From positions 1,116,001-1,180,000 of the forward strand of contig NZ_CP098455.1 in NCBI RefSeq assembly GCF_023702635.1: a DNA stretch of 64,000 nucleotides, read 5' to 3'. Each line of letters begins with the position of its first letter. The stretch's first letter is position 1. This DNA is from Spongiibacter taiwanensis. Lineage in GTDB: Bacteria > Pseudomonadota > Gammaproteobacteria > Pseudomonadales > Spongiibacteraceae. Position numbers and translations under genes: made by a program. Shown here piece after piece: positions 29,179-38,476 of this stretch. The notes beneath the pieces were generated by a model. It was not told where the DNA came from. It searched no databases and was given only the letters and a program-made list of their open reading frames with translations.

Positions 29179-30978
29179 CTACCCGGCGACGCTGGCCGCA
29201 CTGTGGGCATCGTCAAACTGTAGACTGGCCCAACGGGCGTACAATTCACTGCGCTGCAGCAGTTCGCTGTGACTGCCGGTGGCAACCAGGCGACCGCCGT
29301 CGAGCACGGCGATGGTATCGACATTCACCACCGTGGCCAGTCGATGGGCAATCACGATTGACGTGCGCCCCTGCATCAGCGTCTCCAGGGCCTTTTGCAC
29401 CTGATACTCGCTCTCCGCGTCCAGAGCGCTGGTGGCTTCATCCAGCAACAGCAATTTTGGGTCCGCCAGAATCGCCCGGGCAATGGCGATGCGCTGGCGC
29501 TGCCCGCCCGAGAGCCGAATCCCACCCTCGCCTACAAAACTGTGGTAACCCTCGGGCAGGGCCGCGATAAAGTCGTGGGCGTAGGCTGCCCGCGCGGCGT
29601 TAACCAGGGCTTCATCGCTGGCACCGGGTTTGCCGTAGCGAATATTGTCCGCCACCGTGCCGGTAAACAATACCGGCTGCTGGGGCACCATGGCGATATG
29701 CTGACGCAACACCTGGGGGTCAAGCTGACGAATGTCGACACCCTCGAAGCAGATCGCCCCTTTTTGCACGTCGTAGAACCGCAGAATCAAATCAATCAGC
29801 GTCGACTTGCCGGCGCCGGAGCTCCCCACCAGGGCGAGGCTTGCGCCCGGAGCCAGGGTCAGGCTGAGCTGATCAATCGCCCAGGTATCTGGGCGCGAAG
29901 GGTAGTGGAAACTGATATTGTCCAGGCTCAGGCGCCCACCGGCCGGCTCTGGCAGGGTCATTGGATCGGCTGGCGGGGCCACTAGGCTTTGAGCGGCCAG
30001 CAGTTCCAACAGCCGCTCACTGGCACCCGCCGCGCGCTGCAAATCACCAAACACCTCTGAGATGGCCCCCACCGAAGCCGCCACCATGACGGCGTAAAAG
30101 ATAAATGCGGCCAGCTCACCACCGCTGATTCGCCCGGCCAGCACATCGTGACCGCCCACCCACAGCATGGCGCTGACCGCGCCAAGCACCAGTACAATGA
30201 CGGCGGTAGACAACCAGGCGCGTTGTTGTATCCGTCCCCGTGCCACGGCGAAGGCCGCCTCGACGTGCTCGCCCAGTCGAGCGCTGTCGGCGGCCTGGTG
30301 ATTAAAGGCCTGCACCAGCTTGATATTTTTAATTGCCTCGCCCACAAAGCTGCCCACACTGGCGATACGGTCCTGACTGTCCCGTGACAGTTTGCGCACC
30401 CGGCGGCCAAAAATCAGAATCGGCGCGACCACCAAGGGCACACTGAGCATCACCATGGCCGTGAGCTTGGGGTTGGTCACAAACAGCAGCACCAGGCCGC
30501 CGACAAACATCAACAGATTGCGCAGGGCAATCGACACCGAACTGCCGATCACGGTCTGAATCAGGCTGGTATCGGTGGTGATTCGGGATTGAATTTCACC
30601 GCTGACATTGGTTTCAAAAAAGCCGGGGTGAAGGGTGAGAATATGGTCGAAGACGCTTTTGCGCAGATCGGCGCTGACCCGCTCGCCAATCCAGGAGACA
30701 AAGTAAAATCGGGTGAAAGTCCCCGCCGCCAACAGCAGCACCATGGCCATAAAAAACAACAGGGCGCGATTTAATTCGGCGGGAGATGCCCCCTCGGCAA
30801 AGCCGTTATCAATCAGCAGGCGCAGACCTTGCCCGATCGACAGGGTGATCCCTGCGGTGCACACCAGGGCGACACTGGCCAGGCCAGCCTGCCAGCGGTA
30901 GGGACGCAAAAATCGCAGCATGGCGCCCAGCACCCGGATATTGCTGCTTTTTTCCCGTTCGCTACCCTGTTCAGTCAT
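29179..30978 (-). CDS. ABC exporter, fused permease and ATPase (MsbA-like)
   Basis: 599 residues. Six transmembrane helices (residues about 20-310) are followed by one ATPase domain with Walker A GSSGAGKS, signature LSGGQRQRIAIARAIL, Walker B KLLLLDEATSAL and the H-loop (IVIAHRLAT). It is a half-size homodimeric exporter of the lipid A / multidrug group. Substrate unknown; the neighbours do not suggest one. ATG at 30978 preferred to the adjacent GTG. Confidence 0.88.
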   Translation of the reverse strand: MTEQGSEREKSSNIRVLGAMLRFLRPYRWQAGLASVALVCTAGITLSIGQGLRLLIDNGFAEGASPAELNRALLFFMAMVLLLAAGTFTRFYFVSWIGERVSADLRKSVFDHILTLHPGFFETNVSGEIQSRITTDTSLIQTVIGSSVSIALRNLLMFVGGLVLLFVTNPKLTAMVMLSVPLVVAPILIFGRRVRKLSRDSQDRIASVGSFVGEAIKNIKLVQAFNHQAADSARLGEHVEAAFAVARGRIQQRAWLSTAVIVLVLGAVSAMLWVGGHDVLAGRISGGELAAFIFYAVMVAASVGAISEVFGDLQRAAGASERLLELLAAQSLVAPPADPMTLPEPAGGRLSLDNISFHYPSRPDTWAIDQLSLTLAPGASLALVGSSGAGKSTLIDLILRFYDVQKGAICFEGVDIRQLDPQVLRQHIAMVPQQPVLFTGTVADNIRYGKPGASDEALVNAARAAYAHDFIAALPEGYHSFVGEGGIRLSGGQRQRIAIARAILADPKLLLLDEATSALDAESEYQVQKALETLMQGRTSIVIAHRLATVVNVDTIAVLDGGRLVATGSHSELLQRSELYARWASLQFDDAHSAASVAG

Positions 30979-31101
30979 CACCGCCCCTCAATTCGGCGGG
31001 CATTATCGCGCTATTGCCAGAACAGTGAAAGTCCGCCACCTATTGGAAGGGGTAAGATTCCTGGATAGCCGGGTCCCGGGCTGGTACGGCGAGTACAGGG
31101 C

Positions 31102-31365
31102 TCAGCCTCCTGAGGCCTCGGCCACCAGCGCCAGTTTGCGAACGCGGGGCAGCTTTTTGATTTGCGCCTCCCGGCGACTGGCGGCGCTGCGATCGGCAGC
31201 AGATTCCCGATAGACCATCGCCTCGGCCGGGTCACTGCGAAAAAACCGGGCACCTCTGCCGCCCTCGCCACAATGCTCCCGAAAGCGGCGCTCGGGGTCA
31301 GTGGTGATGCCGGTGTACAGTCGCCCGCTCTGACAGCGCACCATATACACCCACCACTGGCTCAC
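31102..31365 (-). CDS. Small GIY-YIG nuclease-superfamily protein (YhbQ-like)
   Basis: 87 residues, a single GIY-YIG domain. The signature is VYMVRCQSGRLYTGIT, followed by RRFREHC and the conserved EAQIKKLPR near the C-terminus. The GTG start overlaps the sbcB stop (GTGA), so it is coupled to exonuclease I. Members of this small family are linked to DNA processing in other bacteria; the present function is unproven. Confidence 0.83.
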   Translation of the reverse strand: MSQWWVYMVRCQSGRLYTGITTDPERRFREHCGEGGRGARFFRSDPAEAMVYRESAADRSAASRREAQIKKLPRVRKLALVAEASGG

Positions 31366-32792
31366 AGCCCTTCCAGCTCCAGGGCCTCAGCGTAGTCGTT
31401 GAGCTCGTCGAGGATGTGACGCTGATGATCGCTGAGCGATGCGGAGGACAGCTCAAACAGCCGAGCCCGAAAGCCGTCGAAACCCAGCTGCCCGCCCTCC
31501 GGGTGGCGCAGGCGCTGGCGACAGAACTCCCGCCATTGGGCCAGCTCCTCGGCGCCGAGGGTTTCCGGAAAATTGCGCGCCCGGTAACGCCAAAACAGCT
31601 CCGGCAGGCGGGCATCATGAAAATCAAAGGCCTTGCGGGCCAGGGCATCGGGGCTCTCCCGGCGCAGCGCGTCCATCAACTTGCGATCGCTGTCGCTAAA
31701 AAAGCCGCCATAAAGATCGCTATCGGGGTCATTGGCGCCATCAAATCGGCGTCCGGCGAACACCTTCTGTACCTTGGCGGTGAGCCCTTCGGTGCGGCGG
31801 ATCTGTTTCCAGTGCGTTCGGCACTGATCGAGATCGATGCCCACCCGGGCGCTGCTTTGTTCATCCAGCAGCCGGGCGGTGGCGACGACGGGTGAGCGAT
31901 TAATATGGATTTCCTTCAGCGGGATACGCTCCTCTCCCTCCGGCAGGTCGTCGGCAGCAGTGAACACCCGCTGACTGACCTCCTCGGCTGACATGGCCAG
32001 CATCGGCCCTGGGTCCACACTCAGGTCGTACACTATCACGCTGTTCTTGTTGCTCGGGTGCGGCGCCAGTGGCATTACCAGCGCCGAACAGTAGCGCGCT
32101 GCAGGCAGGCGACCAGACACATGAAACACCGGCACCTGGGCCTGGCAATCGAGCAGGCTCGCCACCACCTTTTTATCGCGCAGGGTCAGGGCGTAATCAA
32201 ACAGCTTGGGCTGGCGCTGCTTGAGTAACTTCGCCAACTCAATGGTGGCATACACATCAGACAGCGCATCGTGAGCGGCCTCGTGTAACAGGCCGTTGGC
32301 CGCACTGAGGGTTTCCAGCTTGTAGCTGGGGCTGCCGTCTTCTCGAACCGGCCAGTGAATACCCTCCGGCCGCAGGGCGCCGCACAAACGCACCACGTCG
32401 ATCAGGTCCCAGCGGGAATTGCCGTTCTGCCACTCCCGGGCGTAGGGGTCATAAAAGTTGCGGTAGAGAGTGTAGCGGGTGACTTCGTCGTCAAAGCGAA
32501 TGCTGTTATAGCCAGCCCCGCAGGTGCCGGGCCGAGCCAGCTCCCGGTGGATAGCAGCAATAAATTCCGCCTCGCACACCCCTTCTTCCAGGGCTTGCTG
32601 GGGAGTAATCCCGGTGATCAGGCAGGCATCGGGATGGGGTAAAAAATCGGGGCTGGGGCGACTGAATATCATCAGCGGGTCGCCGACGATATTCAGGTCC
32701 ATGTCGGTACGCACACCGGCAAACTGCACCGGCCGATCCACAGCGGGATTGGCGCCCCAGGTTTCGTAGTCGTGCCAGTAGAAGGTATTCAT
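31362..32792 (-). CDS. sbcB: Exodeoxyribonuclease I
   Basis: 476 residues, 3-prime to 5-prime single-strand DNA exonuclease. The DEDD acidic residues begin with D8 and E10 in FYWHDYETWG, with further blocks NSIRFDDEVTRYTLYRNFYD and LHEAAHDALSDVYAT. The C-terminal domain (ARNFPETLGAEE, DELNDYAEAL) is typical of the family. The coupled GIY-YIG gene suggests a small DNA metabolism operon. Confidence 0.94.
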   Translation of the reverse strand: MNTFYWHDYETWGANPAVDRPVQFAGVRTDMDLNIVGDPLMIFSRPSPDFLPHPDACLITGITPQQALEEGVCEAEFIAAIHRELARPGTCGAGYNSIRFDDEVTRYTLYRNFYDPYAREWQNGNSRWDLIDVVRLCGALRPEGIHWPVREDGSPSYKLETLSAANGLLHEAAHDALSDVYATIELAKLLKQRQPKLFDYALTLRDKKVVASLLDCQAQVPVFHVSGRLPAARYCSALVMPLAPHPSNKNSVIVYDLSVDPGPMLAMSAEEVSQRVFTAADDLPEGEERIPLKEIHINRSPVVATARLLDEQSSARVGIDLDQCRTHWKQIRRTEGLTAKVQKVFAGRRFDGANDPDSDLYGGFFSDSDRKLMDALRRESPDALARKAFDFHDARLPELFWRYRARNFPETLGAEELAQWREFCRQRLRHPEGGQLGFDGFRARLFELSSASLSDHQRHILDELNDYAEALELEGL

Positions 32793-32800
32793 GGGTCTGA

Positions 32801-32882
32801 AGTCAGAAGTCTGACGTCGGACGCTAAATGCCGAGGCAGTGCTTCACACTGCGTCAGACTTCCAGCGTCAGACGTCTGACCG
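32801..32882. repeat. Short GTCAGA/TCTGAC repeat cluster with hairpin
   Basis: The gap between sbcB and the fumarase gene has several copies of GTCAGA or TCTGAC. GAAGTCTGACG (32806-32816) is exactly complementary to CGTCAGACTTC (32852-32862), so an 11-bp stem with a 35-base loop can form. A further copy, CGTCAGACGTCTGAC, follows. No T-run, so it is not a clear terminator. Confidence 0.6.
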
Positions 32883-32886
32883 GCCG

Positions 32887-34404
32887 CTAAGCGACGTTAA
32901 TCGCTTCGGCTTCGATCTTGGCCTTCCAGATCTGGGGGCCAATCTTGTGCACAGACTCGCCGTCAGTGCTCACCGCCACCGTGACCGGCATATCCTCCAC
33001 GGTGAACTCGTAGATCGCTTCCATTCCCAGTTCGGGGAAGGCCACCACTTCCGATTTCTTGATCGCCTGGGCAACCAGGTAGGCCGCACCGCCAGTGGCC
33101 ATCAGGTACACCGCTTCGAATTCCTTGATCGCGTCAATGGCGCCATCGCCCCGCTCGGATTTACCGATCATGCCCATCAGGCCGGTTTCGGCCAGCATGG
33201 TGCGGGTAAACTTGTCCATCCGGGTGGCAGTAGTTGGGCCAGCCGGACCCACCACTTCGTCGCGCACCGGATCAACCGGGCCCACGTAGTAAATAAAGCG
33301 GCCTTTCAGATCCACCGGCAGTTTCTCGCCCTTGGCCAGCATGTCGGTCATTTTCTTGTGGGCGGCGTCCCGGCCAGTCAACATTTTGCCGTTCAACAGC
33401 AGGGTATCGCCGGGCTTCCAGGTTTTGATTTCCTCGGCGGTGACGGTGTCCAGGTTAACGCGTTTCACATCGCCGCCACCCTGGCGAGTCACCTCGGGCC
33501 ACTCTTCCAGCGACGGGGGTTTGAGGGCCGCGGGGCCGCTGCCATCGAGAGTGAAGTGAGCGTGACGAGTCGCCGCACAGTTGGGGATCAACGCCACGGC
33601 TTTGTTGGCTGCGTGGCTGGGGAAGTCTTTGACTTTCACGTCCAGCACAGTGGTCAGGCCACCCAGGCCCTGGGCACCAATACCCAGCTGATTCACTTTC
33701 TCGTGCAGCTCCAGGCGCAGCTCTTCAGCCCGGTTGCTGGCGCCGCGCTGTTGCAGCTCCTGAATATCAATGGGGTCGAGCAGCGCCTCCTTGGCCAGAA
33801 TCATCGCCTTCTCGGCGGTGCCGCCAATACCGATACCCAACATGCCGGGCGGACACCAGCCAGCCCCCATGGTGGGGACCATTTTCAGCACCCAATCCAC
33901 AACGGAATCGGAGGGGTTAAGCATGGCAAATTTGGATTTCGCTTCAGAGCCGCCGCCCTTGGCTGCCACATGCACCTCTACCTTGTCGCCAGGCACGATT
34001 TCATAGTGAATAACGGCCGGGGTGTTGTCCTTGGTATTGCTGCGGGCGCCGTCAGGGTCGGCCAGAATCGACGCACGCAGGACGTTGTCTGGCAGGTTGT
34101 AAGCCCGGCGCACCCCTTCGTTGACCATGTCGGTAACCGACATATCCGCTTCCCACTGCACATTCATGCCGACATGCAAAAACACGGTCACGATCCCGGT
34201 GTCCTGACAGATTGGCCGATGCCCCATGGCGCACATACGGGAGTTGATCAGAATCTGGGCCATGGCATCTTTGGCCGCCGGGTTCTGCTCCTTCTCATAG
34301 GCCTGATTCACCGCCTGGATAAAGTCCACTGGGTGGTAGTAGGAAATGTATTGCAGCGCATCAGCCACGCTCTGAATAAGGTCGTCTTGACGGATAACAG
34401 TCAT
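32887..34404 (-). CDS. fumA: Class I iron-sulphur fumarate hydratase
   Basis: 505 residues; hydrates fumarate to malate in the TCA cycle using a [4Fe-4S] cluster. Cluster cysteines are seen at C66 (RPICQDTG) and in GAGWCPPGMLG and IPNCAATRH. Alpha and beta regions are fused, as in FumA/FumB; the alternative name fumB cannot be excluded. The ATG at 34404 (MTVIRQDDLIQSVADALQ) has CAGGAG 7 bases upstream. The frame extends to 34689 but that leader has no family resemblance. Confidence 0.95.
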   Translation of the reverse strand: MTVIRQDDLIQSVADALQYISYYHPVDFIQAVNQAYEKEQNPAAKDAMAQILINSRMCAMGHRPICQDTGIVTVFLHVGMNVQWEADMSVTDMVNEGVRRAYNLPDNVLRASILADPDGARSNTKDNTPAVIHYEIVPGDKVEVHVAAKGGGSEAKSKFAMLNPSDSVVDWVLKMVPTMGAGWCPPGMLGIGIGGTAEKAMILAKEALLDPIDIQELQQRGASNRAEELRLELHEKVNQLGIGAQGLGGLTTVLDVKVKDFPSHAANKAVALIPNCAATRHAHFTLDGSGPAALKPPSLEEWPEVTRQGGGDVKRVNLDTVTAEEIKTWKPGDTLLLNGKMLTGRDAAHKKMTDMLAKGEKLPVDLKGRFIYYVGPVDPVRDEVVGPAGPTTATRMDKFTRTMLAETGLMGMIGKSERGDGAIDAIKEFEAVYLMATGGAAYLVAQAIKKSEVVAFPELGMEAIYEFTVEDMPVTVAVSTDGESVHKIGPQIWKAKIEAEAINVA

Positions 34405-34566
34405 CAGGGACTCCTGGAGCCGAATAATTGGCGCTGACTGCCGCTGTCTCCCCGGCGGCCGCCAGTCCTTTGAATGGTTGTCATTGGGTTTGGATCGCCC
34501 CGAGCCAGGAATAACCGTGCCGAAGCCATGTCGTTGGCGCCCCGCTCCCCCTGAGCTGACGCAAAA

Positions 34567-34599
34567 GACGCAGGCGAGTATACAACAGCGACCTGCGTC
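34567..34599 (-). promoter_or_regulatory. Candidate fumarase promoter with flanking palindrome
   Basis: On the minus strand a minus-10-like TATACT (34577-34582) lies about 165 bases before the fumarase ATG. It is flanked by 8-bp inverted arms GACGCAGG (34567-34574) and CCTGCGTC (34592-34599). A good minus-35 was not seen. Operator function is a guess. Confidence 0.35.
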
Positions 34600-34630
34600 G
34601 GTGTAGCAAGGCGGGCGCGAGCCCCGCCGA

Positions 34631-35410
34631 TTAGCGAACCGGCGGGCTGGAGGAGTGGTACTGACTAACGGTGGTGCGCAGGGATTCAATATCCCGGTTC
34701 ACCTGACGGCGGAAGGCATTGATCGAATCCAACCAATCCTGGTTTTGCTGGAGCTGGCGCTCAACACTGCTCACCCGGGCGTCCAGACTGCCGCCGGCGG
34801 TCAGCTGTTTACCGTACTCCAGCAGCTGTTTGCGATTCACCTCGGCCTGGGCGGCCGCTTTATCCAGCCGACCAGACAGCTCGGTCAACCGGGACTTGTC
34901 CGCCGAGAAGGTTTTCATCGCCGTGGCCAGCTCCGCCTGACTGCTCTTGACCTTGGACTCCATCGACGCCAGGGATTTTTGCAATTTATCGATCTCCGTG
35001 TCGTGCTTGCCCAGTTCTTCTTTTTGCTTTTTCCAGACGTTGTCCCACAGCTTGCGCACTTCGCTGTCCAGCTCCGTCAGCTTGACTTTCATCGACGCGC
35101 TGGACTCGGTGACGCTGTCATCAGTGACCGACAACCGTTGCTCCAGATTGTCCAGCCGGCTTTGACTCTGCGCCAGCAGTGCCTGGGTGGCCTGCAATTG
35201 GTCGAACAGATAGTACGACACGCCAGCAAGGCCCAGAATGAGCACGGTACCGAGAAACACCAGAAAGCCACTGCCACCGCCACTGGCGGCTTTGCCCGGG
35301 GGCGGTGGCGGCGGTGCCGACTTACCCCGCTTGGCCGCAGGTGCTCGCTCGATAATGTCCTCATCATCCAAGTTGAGGGAAATGCCCGGTTCCTGTCTTT
35401 CGCTGCTCAC
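34631..35410 (-). CDS. Membrane-anchored coiled-coil protein of unknown function
   Basis: 259 residues starting with GTG. A short acidic cytoplasmic N-terminus and a proline run (PPPPPPGK) precede one transmembrane helix at about residues 48-69 (FLVFLGTVLILGLAGVSYYLF). The rest is a long, probably coiled-coil periplasmic region rich in K, E, Q and S (about 70-235) with a disordered Ser/Pro tail. No catalytic motif. No clear ribosome binding site was found before the GTG. The topology could fit an envelope scaffold, but no family was recognised. Confidence 0.72.
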   Translation of the reverse strand: MSSERQEPGISLNLDDEDIIERAPAAKRGKSAPPPPPPGKAASGGGSGFLVFLGTVLILGLAGVSYYLFDQLQATQALLAQSQSRLDNLEQRLSVTDDSVTESSASMKVKLTELDSEVRKLWDNVWKKQKEELGKHDTEIDKLQKSLASMESKVKSSQAELATAMKTFSADKSRLTELSGRLDKAAAQAEVNRKQLLEYGKQLTAGGSLDARVSSVERQLQQNQDWLDSINAFRRQVNRDIESLRTTVSQYHSSSPPVR

Positions 35411-35635
35411 AATGAATAACCCATGTTCACGATAAAGGAAAATTGGCGGGCATTATGACATTGCCCCCACACCTGGCAAAGCGGCGCCATCGCAAATACT
35501 TGCCCCGCTGCAATAAACCACAAGGATTACGCTCCGCCTGCGCCGCCTTTGCTATACTTCGCGCAGCCCCGTCCCGCCGTGATCAACGACGGCGGCGCGG
35601 GGCGCACAATTCCAATGAAAAGTGAGGGGAGCAGG

Positions 35636-36289
35636 ATGGAAGCATATATTTCGGTGGATTTGCTGTTGCGCTGGCTGCATGTGCTGTTTGGCGTTACCTG
35701 GATCGGCCTGTTGTACTACTTTAACTTTGTGCAGACAGAGTATTTCAAGGAAGCGGAGGCCAACGCCAAGGCCGATGCAGTACGTAAACTCGCACCACGG
35801 GCACTCTGGTGGTTCCGCTGGGGCGCCATGTTTACCTTCCTTACCGGCGTTGCACTGCTGCACTTTGTCGCCCAGCGTGGCTTGAATGCTTACATCATTA
35901 TCGGTGCGCTGATGGGCACCCTGATGTTCCTCAACGTGTGGTTGATTATCTGGCCAAATCAAAAGATTGTCTGCGGCATCAAAGCCGGTGACGCCTCAAA
36001 AGCGGCGCCCAAAGCCGGCCTGGCCTCGCGCACCAATACCCTGTTCTCGGCGCCTATGCTGATCGGCATGATGGGCTCCTTCCACGGTTCAGGCCAGGCA
36101 GCCAATGCGGCCCTGGGCAGTGGCGGCGTGAATCTCAGCAACGGTTTGCTGGCCTGCATCGCCATTATCATTCTGCTGGAAATCAACGCGATTTTTGGCA
36201 AGACCGGTCCGATGACCACAGTCAAAGGGGTGATTCACTGCAGCATCGCCTTGGCCGCCGTCATGCTGGCCCTGCTGCAATTCGTGTAA
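35636..36289 (+). CDS. PuuD-like integral membrane protein without cytochrome domain
   Basis: 217 residues. The N-terminus LLLRWLHVLFGVTWIGLLYYFNFVQ resembles the membrane part of urate hydroxylase PuuD, and there are five or six predicted helices (residues about 8-30, 60-80, 87-107, 140-160, 170-190, 195-215). The C-terminal cytochrome c domain (CxxCH) that PuuD uses for electron transfer is absent. The ATG at 35636 follows AGTGAGGGGAGCAGG. No purine genes lie nearby, so urate oxidation is not supported. Confidence 0.75.
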   Translation: MEAYISVDLLLRWLHVLFGVTWIGLLYYFNFVQTEYFKEAEANAKADAVRKLAPRALWWFRWGAMFTFLTGVALLHFVAQRGLNAYIIIGALMGTLMFLNVWLIIWPNQKIVCGIKAGDASKAAPKAGLASRTNTLFSAPMLIGMMGSFHGSGQAANAALGSGGVNLSNGLLACIAIIILLEINAIFGKTGPMTTVKGVIHCSIALAAVMLALLQFV

Positions 36290-36320
36290 ACCCGGCAACG
36301 CACTCAATATAATATGGTGT

Positions 36321-36361
36321 AACCAAAAGCGGCGAATCGTCATGATTCGCCGCTTTTGGTT
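36321..36361. terminator. Perfect 18-bp stem, terminator-like
   Basis: AACCAAAAGCGGCGAATC (36321-36338) pairs perfectly with 36344-36361 across a GTCAT loop. It lies 32 bases after the plus-strand membrane gene and between it and a minus-strand gene. Both sides end in A/T-rich steps, so it may act in both directions. Confidence 0.65.
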
Positions 36362-36422
36362 TGTCCTTCAGCCGTCTCGCTCGCATCACTTCAAGCGCAG
36401 GCCGAGCTCACCGTTCAGCACA

Positions 36423-36788
36423 TCAAAACTGGCCCGTGCGTAGCAGCACCAGGGTGCAGGCCTCCTCTACCTGAATACCGGCAGCAACCAGGCGCGACTC
36501 AAGCTCGGGGGATTCAGTGCCCGGATTAAAAATCACGCGTTTGGGCGCCAGCGCAATCAGCGCCGCTTCGTGCTCCGCCAATTGGGCGGGATTGAGGTAC
36601 AAGGTGACGGTGTCGACAGGCTCAGTGATGTCCGATAAGGATCGAACACAGGGCTTGCCGGCGACTTCAGCGTGGTAAGGGTTGACGGGCAACGCGCGAT
36701 GGCCGTAGTTCGTCAACATCACTGTTGCCTGATAGGAGTACCGCTCTGCTTTAGGGCTGGCGCCCAATACTGCCACATTTTCTGCCAT
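36423..36788 (-). CDS. CoA-binding domain protein (YccU-like)
   Basis: 121 residues with a CoA_binding_2 Rossmann fold. The motif NVAVLGASPKAERYS near the N-terminus and the segments LPVNPYHAEVAGKPCVRSL and KRVIFNPGTESPELE are typical. Start at 36788 gives MAENVAVLGAS; the frame to 36830 adds a leader not seen in the family. Biological role in this family is not known. Confidence 0.85.
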   Translation of the reverse strand: MAENVAVLGASPKAERYSYQATVMLTNYGHRALPVNPYHAEVAGKPCVRSLSDITEPVDTVTLYLNPAQLAEHEAALIALAPKRVIFNPGTESPELESRLVAAGIQVEEACTLVLLRTGQF

Positions 36789-36829
36789 GCTCTGCCATCC
36801 GATCCATTCCGAAACGCACGCCGCCCACA

Positions 36830-36854
36830 AAAAAAGCCGGGCATTGCCCGGCTT
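36830..36854 (-). terminator. Terminator of the lipoprotein gene
   Basis: On the minus strand AAGCCGGGC (36846-36854) pairs with GCCCGGCTT (36834-36842) over a 3-base loop, and a run of Ts follows. It lies 33 bases after the stop at 36888. Confidence 0.85.
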
Positions 36855-36887
36855 ATCGGTGATGGCGCTGCTGACGCCAAGAATACC

Positions 36888-37430
36888 TTAGCGATTGCCA
36901 GTATTCATCCAGCGGCGCAGCGTAGAAGCCAGCTCCTGGGCATTGTAGGCCTCAGCGTCGTCGGGCATGGGACCTTTGCCCATCTTGATCTCCAGAGCAG
37001 CGGAGTAAGACGTGCGAGTGGTCGTTGAGGCAACCCCGCCGCTGTAGCGCGTCGGCGAGTCATAGACCACCGTGTCACAGCTGATCAAACCACAGCGCTG
37101 ATAGACCGACGTGCCACCACCAAATCCGGTACCACCAGAGACGGAAGTGCTGTTGCGGCTTTTGCTTTCACTATCCCGGTTCACCAGGTGGAACCAGTCG
37201 TAGCCTTCCTGAAGGGTCAGCTCGGCTGCACGCAACAGCGCGTAATCATTGACGGTTTCCTTATCGGTCGCAGAGTTGCCGTTGAAGGTAATGCGATAGC
37301 GATCCTTACCCAGCGCGGTTTCGGTGTAACCATATCCGCCGCGCTTGTCCGCAGCCTGATAAGCGGTGCTGCTGCTACAGGCCGCCAGGCCGAGAGACAA
37401 CAACGCAACAAATAAAATGGGTAAACGCAT
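36888..37430 (-). CDS. Small lipoprotein of the CC0125/CC1285 type
   Basis: 180 residues. The signal peptide ends in a lipobox LGLAAC, giving a lipid-modified Cys and no Asp at +2, which predicts the outer membrane. The core GYGYTETALGKDRYRITFNG plus AELTLQEGYDWFHLVNRD is the hallmark of this small family. Two further cysteines (QRCGLISCDT) may form a disulphide. The ATG at 37430 has GAGGAG 5 bases upstream; the GTG before it overlaps that site. Monocistronic with its own terminator. Confidence 0.83.
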   Translation of the reverse strand: MRLPILFVALLSLGLAACSSSTAYQAADKRGGYGYTETALGKDRYRITFNGNSATDKETVNDYALLRAAELTLQEGYDWFHLVNRDSESKSRNSTSVSGGTGFGGGTSVYQRCGLISCDTVVYDSPTRYSGGVASTTTRTSYSAALEIKMGKGPMPDDAEAYNAQELASTLRRWMNTGNR

Positions 37431-37543
37431 AATCACTCCTCAAAATGGTTTCGACGCGACCCAGTCAAGTCACTGGGAGATACTTAAACACCACCGCATT
37501 TTAAGTCGTCCCCATTAACCTTGGCTTAACCACTCCGTTCAGC

Positions 37544-38476
37544 TTAGCCCGAGAATATCGTGTTGAGGGTTTCGTTCAGTCGACGACCAATGGCCATCAC
37601 CCCGCGATAGCTGCTGCCTGCCGGCACCTGCACTTCATCGTCAAAAGCCATGCCCCGCTCCAGACAGACATAGTCGCGATAGTGCTCGCCGACATCCGCC
37701 ATCCCCGCAGCAAGCTCGGCCCCGGGATTCCACAGAATGGCGGTGTCGGTGTGGTAGCCGTCCACATGTAGTTGCTTGCCGCCCAGTATCATTGTCTGCA
37801 CCCCGCCTACCCCAGGATAAACCCGGTCCACCTCTCCGGAGAAACACAACGGGCCGAGTTCGACCTTCTCCTGCAGCTTGTCGGTATTGTCTAAATAACG
37901 CTTACCCGCCAGCTCAGCCACGCTAACCTCAGCCACATCGGCCACCCGAAAATAGCTGTGGAAGGCAAAACTCAGGGGCATTGGCGACTCGCCGTGATTC
38001 GTGATGCGCAGCGCCATCAGAATTTGATCAGAGAAATAAATGTCCAGCTCTGCGGTAAAGGGCCAGGCAAATTGTGCCAGGTCTTCCGGGGTTGATGCAC
38101 AGGTAAACCGCAGGCGCACCGTGTGATTCATCAGCTCATCAGCACCGGCCAGTTGCCAGTCGCGATTGCGCAGAAAACCATGCTTTGGCAAGGTCGGTTC
38201 GCGCCGATTGACCCCAAACCAGGGCGCACAAATGGGGATACCACCGCGAATCGCCTCCCCCGGAATAAAGCGAGCCAGCGGGCTCAGCCACAACCACTCC
38301 TCTTCACCCTCGGGCTGAAAGGAAAGGACCTGAGCACCTTGTAGCGCGACCACCGCGCGGAAGGTTGGTGTGCGCACACTCAAACAGGGCAAGCCAACCT
38401 CACTTCCATATAGCGCTGTAGTATCCGTGAGGGTTATGCAGTCACTGGTAATATCCAGCGATTGAGCGTCGAGCAT
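37544..38476 (-). CDS. yeaD: Aldose 1-epimerase-like D-hexose-6-phosphate mutarotase
   Basis: 310 residues, galactose mutarotase-like fold. Interconverts anomers of hexose 6-phosphates. Signatures are IRGGIPICAPWFG, PKHGFLRNRDW, the catalytic-region LSFAFHSYFRV and NPGAELAAGMADVG. Start at 38476 (MLDAQSLDIT) has CAGGA upstream; the frame extends to 38527 without family support. Confidence 0.9.
   Translation of the reverse strand: MLDAQSLDITSDCITLTDTTALYGSEVGLPCLSVRTPTFRAVVALQGAQVLSFQPEGEEEWLWLSPLARFIPGEAIRGGIPICAPWFGVNRREPTLPKHGFLRNRDWQLAGADELMNHTVRLRFTCASTPEDLAQFAWPFTAELDIYFSDQILMALRITNHGESPMPLSFAFHSYFRVADVAEVSVAELAGKRYLDNTDKLQEKVELGPLCFSGEVDRVYPGVGGVQTMILGGKQLHVDGYHTDTAILWNPGAELAAGMADVGEHYRDYVCLERGMAFDDEVQVPAGSSYRGVMAIGRRLNETLNTIFSG

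Noticed and set aside
32839..34437. 532-residue open frame on the plus strand
   Set aside because: Antisense to the class I fumarase gene, whose cysteine motifs are clear.
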